The notes below the pieces were generated by a model. That model was not told the origin of the DNA, did not search any database, and saw only the letters and a list, made by a program, of their open reading frames with translations. Shown in pieces: positions 40,422 through 48,820 of a stretch of 64,000 nt of DNA. The translations under genes and the position numbers were made by a program. Where the stretch lies: the NCBI RefSeq assembly GCF_004358095.2, contig NZ_SMZJ02000001.1, positions 310,001 to 374,000 of the forward strand, given 5' to 3'. How positions within the stretch are numbered: position 1 is the first letter of the stretch; every line of letters begins with the position of its first letter. The stretch comes from Seonamhaeicola sediminis (GTDB lineage: Bacteria > Bacteroidota > Bacteroidia > Flavobacteriales > Flavobacteriaceae).

Positions 40422-41804
40422 TTATAATTCTTTAATTTTTATATTTTTATAGAATACTTGATCTCCATGATCTTGTAATAAAATATTACCCGACTCTGCT
40501 TCACCAAAATTAGGCCAATCTTTATATTTACTTGCGGCAACCTGGTCTTTCCATTGTTGACCGCTTCTGTTATACTTTACAACCAATATACCATTGATAT
40601 AATGCTCAACGTCTGCTCCTTTAACCACTATACGAGCACGATTCCACTCATATCTGTTAACACGTTTTTTTGCTGGTAAATCTGGATTGAATCTCTTAGC
40701 ATTAGCTGTTATTAAATCATATAATGATGCTAACGTTCTATTTCCATTAGTTCCCTGTTTAGCATCGGGGTGCAATGCATCATCCAATATTTGATACTCG
40801 CAACCAATTGAAGATCCTTTTCCTTTATTAAGCTCAGTATCAACAAAGTATTTTATGCCACTATTTGCTCCCTTGGTATATTTAAAATCTACTAGCAATT
40901 CAAAATCTTTATATTTTTTTATAGTAACGATATCTCCACCGTTTTCAGATTCTGCTCCTCCTGCATCAGCTACAATTAATTCCCCGTTTTCTATAGACCA
41001 CCCTTCTTGTGGAAACTCGGTTAACTTGGCACCACGCCAACCATTCGTTGTTTTTCCATCCCACAAAAGTTCCCAGCCTTCAGCAACTTCGCGCTCTGTT
41101 AATTGGTTTTTTAAATAACTTCTCTGTTCAATTGGTTTTTCAATTGGTTTTATATGTTTATCTAAATTAGTAGTACAAATTTGAATATTCTTAAACTTCA
41201 CTTGACGCCCTTCAAGCTCCTTATGGTTTTTTATAGAGTGTACTTGAAGACCTATAAACCCAGAGGCATCCATATCATCTACTACATCGGCAGTTTGAAT
41301 GCCATTAACCCAAACTTTTAAGTTATTACCAATGGCCTCAATACGAAATTCATTCCATGCATTGAGTTTAAAAGCATCTTTAGCAGCCGCATTTCTTTCT
41401 AGATTATAAATCCACCCTCTACGGGCTTCATCATAAATACCTCCAGTCCACTTTCGGTTTGTAGGATCCATTTCCATTTGATACCCATGTACTCTTCCTT
41501 CTCTATACTCGGGAGTACTCTGAGCTCTAAACATGACTCCAGAATTTGTTTCTTCACCCAAATAACCTTCAAAAGTTAAAATAAAGTCACTATAATTTTC
41601 TTTTGTACATAAAAAAGTATTAGGCGTTTCTGTGACATAAGTTCCCACAATTACACCATCTTCCACAGTAAAAGGTGCCGTGCCATTTTTCACTTCCCAC
41701 CCCTCTAAGTTTTTGCCATTAAAAAGTGGAACAAAATCACTTTTCTCACTTTTACATGATGATACAATGCTTAATATAAGTAAGCCCACAAAATAGTTTT
41801 TCAT
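40422..41804 (-). CDS. Tandem DUF1080 (3-keto-glycoside hydrolase-like) lipoprotein
   Basis: The 460-residue lipoprotein (lipid Cys17, IVSSC) has two DUF1080 domains. The first is at about 24-212 (LFNGKNLEGWEVKNG, SGVMFRAQ, GLQVHS). The second is at about 240-458 (LLWDGKTTNGWRGAK, SGIKYFVD, ILLQDHGDQVFYKNI). The two halves differ, so they are old duplicates, perhaps with different specificities. The adjoining Tat-exported oxidoreductases fit a 3-keto pathway: oxidize C3, eliminate the aglycone, then rehydrate and re-reduce. Single-domain DUF1080 occurs at 16027. Confidence 0.88.
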   Translation of the reverse strand: MKNYFVGLLILSIVSSCKSEKSDFVPLFNGKNLEGWEVKNGTAPFTVEDGVIVGTYVTETPNTFLCTKENYSDFILTFEGYLGEETNSGVMFRAQSTPEYREGRVHGYQMEMDPTNRKWTGGIYDEARRGWIYNLERNAAAKDAFKLNAWNEFRIEAIGNNLKVWVNGIQTADVVDDMDASGFIGLQVHSIKNHKELEGRQVKFKNIQICTTNLDKHIKPIEKPIEQRSYLKNQLTEREVAEGWELLWDGKTTNGWRGAKLTEFPQEGWSIENGELIVADAGGAESENGGDIVTIKKYKDFELLVDFKYTKGANSGIKYFVDTELNKGKGSSIGCEYQILDDALHPDAKQGTNGNRTLASLYDLITANAKRFNPDLPAKKRVNRYEWNRARIVVKGADVEHYINGILVVKYNRSGQQWKDQVAASKYKDWPNFGEAESGNILLQDHGDQVFYKNIKIKEL

Positions 41805-41950
41805 TTAGTTAAAATTAATTTATTTATTATTTAATTATTATTATGATACACTGAGTAACAACTTAATGAGTCAGTAATCTGACAGAATTTATTAGAACAA
41901 ATAAGGGGTAGTTGGTTAAGTTTCATAAAATCTCCTAAAACTACTCAATT

Positions 41951-43351
41951 TTACTGTATTTTAAGCAGTATTAATTCACTAATTGGCCCTTCAGGAATAA
42001 CTTTCGGTGCATGTTGTCTGAACCCTCCATGTTTAGCTTCCCATTTAAGCACATATCTTGAGTTATTATTGGCTGGATTTCTTTTTTCATAAGCTATTCT
42101 TACAAGCATCCCTTCTCTATTGGTTAACGATTTTTCTAAATCTTTAGGGTATTTAAGCTGAATTTCAGCTGTACCACCTGTAGGCTCCAAAGTTTCTAAA
42201 TCTACCATGTATCGACCCGATTCTCCTTTTTCAGTTTCCCAATCAATTGCCAAAATGTTATCATTGGAAATACCTACAAAATCAAAGGTTCCTCCAATGG
42301 TCATGAAGGCTCCACCATCAATAAACTTCCATCTGAAATTCCATTTTGATATTTGCTTTGAAATCCACTTTCCTTCTACCAATTTTGCTAGATACAACTG
42401 AGTCAACCCTTGTTCATCATATTTAGTATAGCCGATTATTGGTTCATCTTGAGGGGTTAAGAATAATTTATACCTACTGTTGTGTAAACCACCTTTTGAC
42501 GGTGTGGCATCAACCATTACCGCTTCATCCTCGGGTTTAAACGGTAAATTCACAATTTGGCCTACCCCATTAACCCAGTTTTTTAAATCTGGGGTTTTTG
42601 CGTAACCTATATTATGACTAGTTTCTACATCTGGGGTCCAGCGCCACATCCAAACAAAGTGGAAATTCCCTTTTGAGTCCTTAACCCATTTGTGATAAGC
42701 AGCTCTATCATCATCTTTCTCAACACCTTCAAATAATGGTTTGTTTAAATAGCGCTCCCAGCGTTGATTTTTTGGTGAAAAATGATTGATTAAAATATTA
42801 CCGTTGCCACAACTTCCAGATCTATAAGAAAACAACAGTCTTCCTGATTTATCATTAAAAAACTTAGGATAAGTTACTCTTGTTTCATCATCACCTACCA
42901 TGGTATTTAATTCTACCATGGTTGTTACATCCCAAGGTTTTTCGCTTTTGAAATAAGCTAAAGGATCTACATGCATATTACCACTCACATGAATATATCC
43001 CATCTCATCAATACCCAAACTAACATAGTTGTGCGAATCCCAAATCAATTGATTAGGTAGTGTCTTTTTTATCCAATGATTACTATTAATTTGCCTAGAG
43101 GCAACAGTCATCATTCTATTTTTATCAAAATAAGCAACATACTGTTGATTGCCAAAAGTTTGTAAATCGAAAGCAACACCATTAGCTGCCCATACAGAAT
43201 CCACAGTTATTTGCTCAACAATGGTGGGTTCTTTAATACTTTCTTCTATTACTTCGGAAGAAACTATTTCATTTTTTTCTTGATGCTTGCATGAGTTCCA
43301 CAACAAAAACAAACCACCTACTAAACCATAAATTACATATCTCTTCATCAT
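41951..43351 (-). CDS. BNR_4 beta-propeller lipoprotein, polysaccharide-lyase candidate
   Basis: The 466-residue protein has its lipid Cys at 21 (LLWNSC). From about 55 it shows BNR_4-type propeller repeats. IWDSHNYVSLGIDEMGYIHV carries His107, and GNMH carries His127. RVTYPKF gives Arg158 and Tyr161, and LLFSYRSGSCGNGN gives Tyr176 and Arg177. In ulvan lyases of the PL24/PL25 propeller type, catalysis uses two His with Tyr and Arg in a comparable arrangement. A lyase acting on uronate-containing rhamnan is therefore possible but unproven; many BNR_4 proteins are uncharacterized. It sits mid-operon with GH78 and the DUF1080 module. Confidence 0.75.
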   Translation of the reverse strand: MMKRYVIYGLVGGLFLLWNSCKHQEKNEIVSSEVIEESIKEPTIVEQITVDSVWAANGVAFDLQTFGNQQYVAYFDKNRMMTVASRQINSNHWIKKTLPNQLIWDSHNYVSLGIDEMGYIHVSGNMHVDPLAYFKSEKPWDVTTMVELNTMVGDDETRVTYPKFFNDKSGRLLFSYRSGSCGNGNILINHFSPKNQRWERYLNKPLFEGVEKDDDRAAYHKWVKDSKGNFHFVWMWRWTPDVETSHNIGYAKTPDLKNWVNGVGQIVNLPFKPEDEAVMVDATPSKGGLHNSRYKLFLTPQDEPIIGYTKYDEQGLTQLYLAKLVEGKWISKQISKWNFRWKFIDGGAFMTIGGTFDFVGISNDNILAIDWETEKGESGRYMVDLETLEPTGGTAEIQLKYPKDLEKSLTNREGMLVRIAYEKRNPANNNSRYVLKWEAKHGGFRQHAPKVIPEGPISELILLKIQ

Positions 43352-43362
43352 AAATTCGTTTC

Positions 43363-44874
43363 TTAATTAACCTTAATTACCACACGTCTATAATCGACTA
43401 AAGGAACTATTTTGTTATCATCCCAAACTTCTAGTATGAGGTGTAACTCCTTAGCTTGAGCATCATCTGGAATTTCAATCACTATTTTATTAGCTGTTGA
43501 ATTTTCAATTGGAAACTCTTTGTTGTATGGCTTATTACCTGCTTCAGAGTACATAATCCAATTAAATCTCAAGTTATCATTATCAGGATCCGAAGACTTT
43601 GAAGCATCAAAAGTCAATATTTTACCTGTTTCACTTTCCAAAAATAAAATTGCATCACTTTCATCATTATTGATAACCGCCTTAGGGTAATGATTAGCGT
43701 CTTCAAATGGCTTTTCACACCAATCCATTCGCGCCTTGAAATCATTCCACATAGCTTGTCGCCACCTGAAGATACCTGTATTTTTATCGGCATATTGTTT
43801 GCCTGTTTCAGGGTCTGTCCAGACATCTTTAGCATCAGTATACATCGCCCAAGGCTTAAATTGTAATTCTTCTTTAGCCACAAAGTCGAATCGGGCCGGA
43901 ATATTCTCCACTTTTTCAAGGGTATATCTGCCACTCCAGCCTCCCCAAGTTTGTTGTGTTGGGTCTGTAAGCCCTGTGGACACAAAACGCATCCAAGGTA
44001 TGGTTCCACCACCTTCAATAAAATTGGGTAATGCTTCTGTGAAATAGGCGTTTTCGTTAATATAAGCTCTTACAGGATATAATTCACCTAGTGGCCCGTG
44101 CCCTGTTCTAACATGCGCATTAGCCCAATCGTCTTGTCCTTTAGCTGAATAATCAAAAGGTTTCCAATGGTGAGGCCCTAAGTCATGCGCCCAAGGTCCT
44201 CCATAGGCTTTTGTTTGGTAAATACTTCTAATCCAATGAATTTCTGGAAACTCTCTGCAGGTCCAAGCACCTAGTGTACTTTGTCCAGCGTTTTCAAATA
44301 CGTAGAGCTTATTTATGGCTGACTGTAATTCGGCTTCGCTATGGGTTGACCTATAGTCTAAAAGTGCTTGGGCTATGGTTCCTGCACCTCCATTACAAAT
44401 GATATGAATGGGCCTATCATCATCCTTACCTAATGCTTCAATTATCAAATTAGAACCTTCCGTACTTTTTCCATCACCAATACCTATGTGCCTGTTATCA
44501 GGTTGCCCAACTACCACAATGCGTCTTAAATACTCGGGCTCATGCCATCCTTTGGCGTGAAGCTTTAAATTAGGTAATACCTTTTCATAGGCATCTATAA
44601 GCTCGTGAAATAATTCAGGCTTCAAGGTTTGATACTCCGGATTTGGATGATTTAACCCTCTAAACGGACTGGAAACCGCTATAAGACCTTCTAAATCGAA
44701 GGTATTGGAACACATAAGCATGTGTAACATTTGCTGAACCTCATCTGGTTCATTACCCATATCAGCTAGTATGATAACCCTAGATCTTTCACTTTTTTCA
44801 ACCTTGTTCTGAACTTTACACCCAAACAGAATCATTGAGAAAGTGAAGACAACTATTTTCTTATAATATTTCAT
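43363..44874 (-). CDS. DUF1593 nucleoside-hydrolase-like lipoprotein
   Basis: The 503-residue protein has its lipid Cys at 19 (ILFGC). The DUF1593 domain starts RVIILADMGNEPDEVQQ, a variant of the nucleoside-hydrolase Asp site. It continues with PIHIICNGGAGTIAQALLDY and PWAHDLGPHHW. From about 405 a PKD-like beta-sandwich follows (ITFDASKSSDPDNDNLRF-like region). These proteins are frequent in PULs for plant and algal cell walls; their enzymatic role is not settled to my knowledge. It is 11 bp upstream of the BNR_4 gene in the same operon. Confidence 0.85.
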   Translation of the reverse strand: MKYYKKIVVFTFSMILFGCKVQNKVEKSERSRVIILADMGNEPDEVQQMLHMLMCSNTFDLEGLIAVSSPFRGLNHPNPEYQTLKPELFHELIDAYEKVLPNLKLHAKGWHEPEYLRRIVVVGQPDNRHIGIGDGKSTEGSNLIIEALGKDDDRPIHIICNGGAGTIAQALLDYRSTHSEAELQSAINKLYVFENAGQSTLGAWTCREFPEIHWIRSIYQTKAYGGPWAHDLGPHHWKPFDYSAKGQDDWANAHVRTGHGPLGELYPVRAYINENAYFTEALPNFIEGGGTIPWMRFVSTGLTDPTQQTWGGWSGRYTLEKVENIPARFDFVAKEELQFKPWAMYTDAKDVWTDPETGKQYADKNTGIFRWRQAMWNDFKARMDWCEKPFEDANHYPKAVINNDESDAILFLESETGKILTFDASKSSDPDNDNLRFNWIMYSEAGNKPYNKEFPIENSTANKIVIEIPDDAQAKELHLILEVWDDNKIVPLVDYRRVVIKVN

Positions 44875-44928
44875 AAGTCTCCATAATAGCGATTAAAACA
44901 CGAACCTAACAAGATTAAAAATTAATTT

Positions 44929-47781
44929 TTAAGATTTTGAATATGTGATTTTATACACTCCTGAACCTAAAATTACACTCGTTTTATCATCAAGCTTTAG
45001 ATTATATTTGTCTTTAGCTTCATCAAAAGACAAATCATTTATTAACAGCGTTTCCAATTCATCTGAAGTCAAATAAACGCTTGCCTGAGTATTAAAGGGC
45101 ACCTTTAGGTTCATAGACAAATTCCCATCTTTAGCCTCCCAAGCATTCTTGATAAGACCATAAGGTGTAGGAACCGAAACATCTGTACTAGTAACTTGAC
45201 TAGGAAATTCAGGGTTTACAAGAAATTCCTTGTATCCTGTATGCTTATTTGAAGATTTTATACCTCCTAGTGATTCATAAAAGTAGGCTGCAAATCCACT
45301 ATGCATGGGGTGGTTTAACGAATTGGTTGGTCCTTCCATCTCTTCCCAAACAAACTGGCGTTCTGGCCATGTGGTGAAGCCAGAATTCATGACATAGTTT
45401 TGACTAGGAAACTCTGGTGTTGTTAAAATTTGATACGCCAAATCTGCTTTCCCGTACTTAGATAATACCGTATAAATGTATCTGTTCCCATGAATCCCTG
45501 TTGCATGATGCCCACCTTTTACCTCAACAATATCATGTACCAAACCATTTACCACATTATCAACCTCAGTTTCTGGAACCAAACCAAACTGTAACGCTTG
45601 CACCGTAGCCGTTTGACTTTGATACCATTTGTGATTGGTTTCTGGAATTTCAATCAAAAATTCTTTATTAAATGCTACTTTTAAGGCTTCTTTTTCTTGC
45701 TTCATTTTCAATTCATAATCAGCATCATTATTCATATTTGCAAATTGTTCCATTATTTCTAAAACATCATAGAAATAGGCGTTTGCTGAAATTATGGGGT
45801 CACATTCCATAGCACTTGGATTGAGTCTTCTATCCCACAGTGGTGGACACCAATCTCCCATACCATCTTGCATAATACCATTTTCACCTTTAAAATTTAG
45901 GTAAAAATCGGTTAAGCCTTTCATTGGTTCATAATAATCTTTTACAATGTCATCATCTCCATAAAATTTATAGTTGTACCACGGTAGATACATGGTTGCT
46001 ACGCCCCAATCAATTTTGGCATAAGTTGAAGTGCGCTTACCTGGGGCAATCATAGTGGGCACTTGAAATTTAATTTCTGGATTATTATGCCCTTTGGTTG
46101 GACGCATTTGGGTACGAATGTCTTCCATATATTTCTTGTAGAAATCATACATGTCGTAATTATACAAAGCATACTCACAAAAGGCATGGGCATCACCCAA
46201 CCAGCCACATTTTTCACGATGCGGACAATCTTCTGGGATACCATGAACGTTATCAACAATGGTCCATTTACTAATACTGTGCATTTTATTAAGTAGGTCA
46301 TCAGACGACTTAAAACTCCCTGTTTCCTGAATATCATTAGCCACCAAAACCGCTTTAATCATATTCGCATCTGGCTTCGTTGAAATACCTTTAATTTTTG
46401 CATACTTAAAACCATGGTAGCTAAATTTAGGTTCCCATGATTCTAGTCCATCACCCTTGCAGATGTATTCATAAATTTGAGGCATACCATTAGCTCCTCC
46501 ACCAGTAGAACCCAAAAAGATATCACTGCCATCAGTTAATAAAGCTTCTGTGGTAATAACTTCAATTAGCTGTCCTTCTTTTTCTTTTACATTAAGTTTT
46601 ACCCAACCCGCAATATTTTGTCCGAAATCTACAATCCATTCACCATCAGCACCTTTGAACACACTCTGAGGCTCCAATTCCTGTAATTTTTTTATTGGCG
46701 GTATTTGTTGTGCACTAATCTTTTTAACCTTTGGTGAAGCTTCTTTCGCATCTCCCCAATCTGAATCGTTATACCCAACATTTGCCCAATCGCCAATTTC
46801 AAATCTAGCGTCATAGGTATCCCCGCCATAAATATTATTAAACACAATAGGGCCTGTAGATTCTTTCCAAGAGGCATCTGAAACAAAATCGGATTCTGAA
46901 CCATCAGTAAATTTTATTTTCACTAAACAACGTACTGTTGGTGGCCCAAAAGCCAAATCTCTGTCTGACTCAGGATCGTTTTTCCAAGAAATATTTTGCC
47001 CGTAAAACCCATTTCCCAGATTAATCCCAAAAGCGTTTTTACCAGATTTTAAATCCTTTGTAATATTGTAGTTTACATAATAGGCTTGTTTATCGTAATT
47101 TGATGGTGCAGGGTCTAACACATGGTCTCCTACTTTTTCACCATTCAAATACAATTCGTAGTAGCCTAATCCACAAATATAAACCTGTGCATTCTCAATA
47201 TCTTTTTCAAGATTCAGTTCTTTTCTAAAATAACTTGCTGGAAAACCAGCCACAGGAACTGGCTTGTCCATTCGCCCCGTTTTATAATCTCTAAAACGAT
47301 ATTCTGAAGTTCTAGTATCATTATTTAAGGTAATCCACTCAGAGTCTCCCCAATTAGCCTCGTTCATCAACCCCATTTCAAAGGTGTTTATATCAGACCA
47401 CGAAGACGAAGTACCATTTTCGTCCCAAATCTTCACTTTCCAAAAGTACTTTTTAAGTGCTTTGAGGTTATCTCCTTCAAACTTAATAAAAGTAGATTGG
47501 TTGCTTTTTACTTCACCGGAATTCCAGATATCAGCGTCACTTTCATTTAATTTTTCTTCTGAGGTCGCTACTAAAAGTTGGTAGGCTGATTGTGATTTAT
47601 TGAACCCATCAACATTAACAACCCATGAAAAAGTTGGTTGTTTGCTTTCTATACATGAAGGTTTTTCTTTTGAATTCACCAATAATTCAACAAATACCAA
47701 CTTACTATTCTCATCGTACATTTGGTGGCAGGAAAAACATATAATCAATAAAAACAATAAACTTATTAGTCGTACTCTCAT
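44929..47781 (-). CDS. GH78 alpha-L-rhamnosidase, lipoprotein
   Basis: The 950-residue protein has its lipid Cys at 18 (CFSC). It has the Fn3-like N-terminal domain (about 30-135) and the Bac_rhamnosid N-domain (VYICGLGYYELYLNGEKVG, 200-218). A beta-sandwich follows (EWIVDFGQNIAGWV), then an (alpha/alpha)6 barrel from about 485. EDCPHREKCGWLGDAH at 517-532 is the catalytic motif, with probable acid Glu523. The C-terminal domain follows HPMHSGFAAYFYESLGGI. It should release alpha-L-rhamnose. It heads the eight-gene operon and has a conserved element 60 bp upstream. Confidence 0.93.
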   Translation of the reverse strand: MRVRLISLLFLLIICFSCHQMYDENSKLVFVELLVNSKEKPSCIESKQPTFSWVVNVDGFNKSQSAYQLLVATSEEKLNESDADIWNSGEVKSNQSTFIKFEGDNLKALKKYFWKVKIWDENGTSSSWSDINTFEMGLMNEANWGDSEWITLNNDTRTSEYRFRDYKTGRMDKPVPVAGFPASYFRKELNLEKDIENAQVYICGLGYYELYLNGEKVGDHVLDPAPSNYDKQAYYVNYNITKDLKSGKNAFGINLGNGFYGQNISWKNDPESDRDLAFGPPTVRCLVKIKFTDGSESDFVSDASWKESTGPIVFNNIYGGDTYDARFEIGDWANVGYNDSDWGDAKEASPKVKKISAQQIPPIKKLQELEPQSVFKGADGEWIVDFGQNIAGWVKLNVKEKEGQLIEVITTEALLTDGSDIFLGSTGGGANGMPQIYEYICKGDGLESWEPKFSYHGFKYAKIKGISTKPDANMIKAVLVANDIQETGSFKSSDDLLNKMHSISKWTIVDNVHGIPEDCPHREKCGWLGDAHAFCEYALYNYDMYDFYKKYMEDIRTQMRPTKGHNNPEIKFQVPTMIAPGKRTSTYAKIDWGVATMYLPWYNYKFYGDDDIVKDYYEPMKGLTDFYLNFKGENGIMQDGMGDWCPPLWDRRLNPSAMECDPIISANAYFYDVLEIMEQFANMNNDADYELKMKQEKEALKVAFNKEFLIEIPETNHKWYQSQTATVQALQFGLVPETEVDNVVNGLVHDIVEVKGGHHATGIHGNRYIYTVLSKYGKADLAYQILTTPEFPSQNYVMNSGFTTWPERQFVWEEMEGPTNSLNHPMHSGFAAYFYESLGGIKSSNKHTGYKEFLVNPEFPSQVTSTDVSVPTPYGLIKNAWEAKDGNLSMNLKVPFNTQASVYLTSDELETLLINDLSFDEAKDKYNLKLDDKTSVILGSGVYKITYSKS

Positions 47782-47840
47782 TGTAATAAATATTTATTTT
47801 AAGTTAAAGTGTGAAAGGTAATATAATGGCAGAATTATAT

Positions 47841-47857
47841 TATCCTGCACCTACATG
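47841..47857 (-). promoter_or_regulatory. Conserved CAG-repeat element upstream of GH78 operon
   Basis: On the gene strand it reads CATGTAGGTGCAGGATA, with the distal CAG changed to CAT. It ends 60 bp before the start codon. TACCTTTC, close to the -7 box, begins about 25 bp past it. It probably controls the eight-gene operon down to 34391. Confidence 0.6.
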
Positions 47858-47873
47858 ATTATTACAAATAAAT

Positions 47874-47890
47874 CAGCACATTGCAGGATA
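47874..47890 (+). promoter_or_regulatory. Conserved CAG-N7-CAGGATA element upstream of 47936 gene
   Basis: It reads CAGCACATTGCAGGATA and lies 16 bp from the oppositely oriented site at 47841-47857. It ends 46 bp before the ATG at 47936. It overlaps a longer upstream frame beginning at 47855, which argues against that earlier start. Confidence 0.6.
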
Positions 47891-47935
47891 ATATTTATGA
47901 ATGAATGCGTATTTTTGACAAACTTTTATCTAAAA

Positions 47936-48820
47936 ATGAAAAGTATTATGATAAAACCTAGAATGCCAGAAACTGTTTTTTTTGCGCTAGGAATACTGCT
48001 TGTTATTATTTTAGCTTGCTCTAACGATTCTTCTTCTTTAGATGAACAACAACAAGAAGAACCTACAACTGAAGAGCCAAAGGATACCACACCGACTAAT
48101 AATCAGAACTGCGATGAGGCTTCTGACTTTCCAGATCTGGGACCAAGTGCTTCACAGTCACAGTCTTGCGAAGATGTTTCAAACCCTAACAATAAAGGCA
48201 CATTAGATTGTAGAACCGATAATACTGTTGGAGGCTACGAAAATGTAGCAGATGCTTGGGGCAGTTATAAGATTTCTGGTGGCGCAATACGCTATGATGG
48301 TACGAGAACTAGAGTAGAACGATTTTTTAAGAACATCACTCAGGGCAATAACAAAAAAACCATACTTTCTGGTTCATTCAAAATAATTGATTTAAGTGAT
48401 GGTAACACCTGTATAATCCAGTCTCATGCTGGCGGTAATATTTTAAAAGGCTTAGAAGCTGGAAGCTCGAACCGAAGCGCTCAATTTTTAATTTACGCGA
48501 AAAAAGGCGCTAATAACAACGTGCAACTTGAAATACATATTACCATTAATCCTTATACCTCAGACACTGGCGGCGCAAGAGATGTAAAAGATTTTATTAC
48601 ATTGAATTACAATCAAGAATACGCTTTTTCATACGAAACAGGCTATGATTCCGATGGTACTGCGTTTTCAAAAATAAAAGTAGGTGACTCTGAAACTTAT
48701 ATTGAACATAACCATACTACCGAAAGAGTTTACACGAGATATGGTGCTTATGGCACTAGCGATTCTGGCGATGTTACAGCGCATGTAGAGTTTAAGGACG
48801 TAGAATTGTGTAGGGAGTAA
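47936..48820 (+). CDS. Jelly-roll lipoprotein resembling PL7-type lyases
   Basis: The 294-residue protein from the ATG at 47936 has a lipobox Cys at 28 (VIILAC) and a Glu/Thr/Pro-rich linker. Its beta-sandwich region has TRVERFFKNI, CIIQSHAGG and, near the end, TRYGAYGTSDSGDVTAHVEF. These are reminiscent of the three conserved strands of PL7 alginate-lyase-like proteins (R-E-L, Q-I-H, Y-K-G-Y), but none matches fully. An earlier start at 47855 would place two regulatory elements in or beside the coding sequence and the signal peptide 27 residues in, so I reject it. It may be an endo-lyase or a carbohydrate-binding protein. Confidence 0.65.
   Translation: MKSIMIKPRMPETVFFALGILLVIILACSNDSSSLDEQQQEEPTTEEPKDTTPTNNQNCDEASDFPDLGPSASQSQSCEDVSNPNNKGTLDCRTDNTVGGYENVADAWGSYKISGGAIRYDGTRTRVERFFKNITQGNNKKTILSGSFKIIDLSDGNTCIIQSHAGGNILKGLEAGSSNRSAQFLIYAKKGANNNVQLEIHITINPYTSDTGGARDVKDFITLNYNQEYAFSYETGYDSDGTAFSKIKVGDSETYIEHNHTTERVYTRYGAYGTSDSGDVTAHVEFKDVELCRE

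Noticed and set aside
43614-44018. 134-codon alternative frame inside the DUF1593 gene
   Set aside because: It overlaps conserved DUF1593 sequence in another frame on the same strand and has no recognisable features.
47855-47935. Earlier start codon for the jelly-roll gene, adding 27 residues
   Set aside because: The added stretch overlaps both divergent regulatory elements and puts the lipoprotein signal internally. The ATG at 47936 (or 47948) gives a normal signal peptide.
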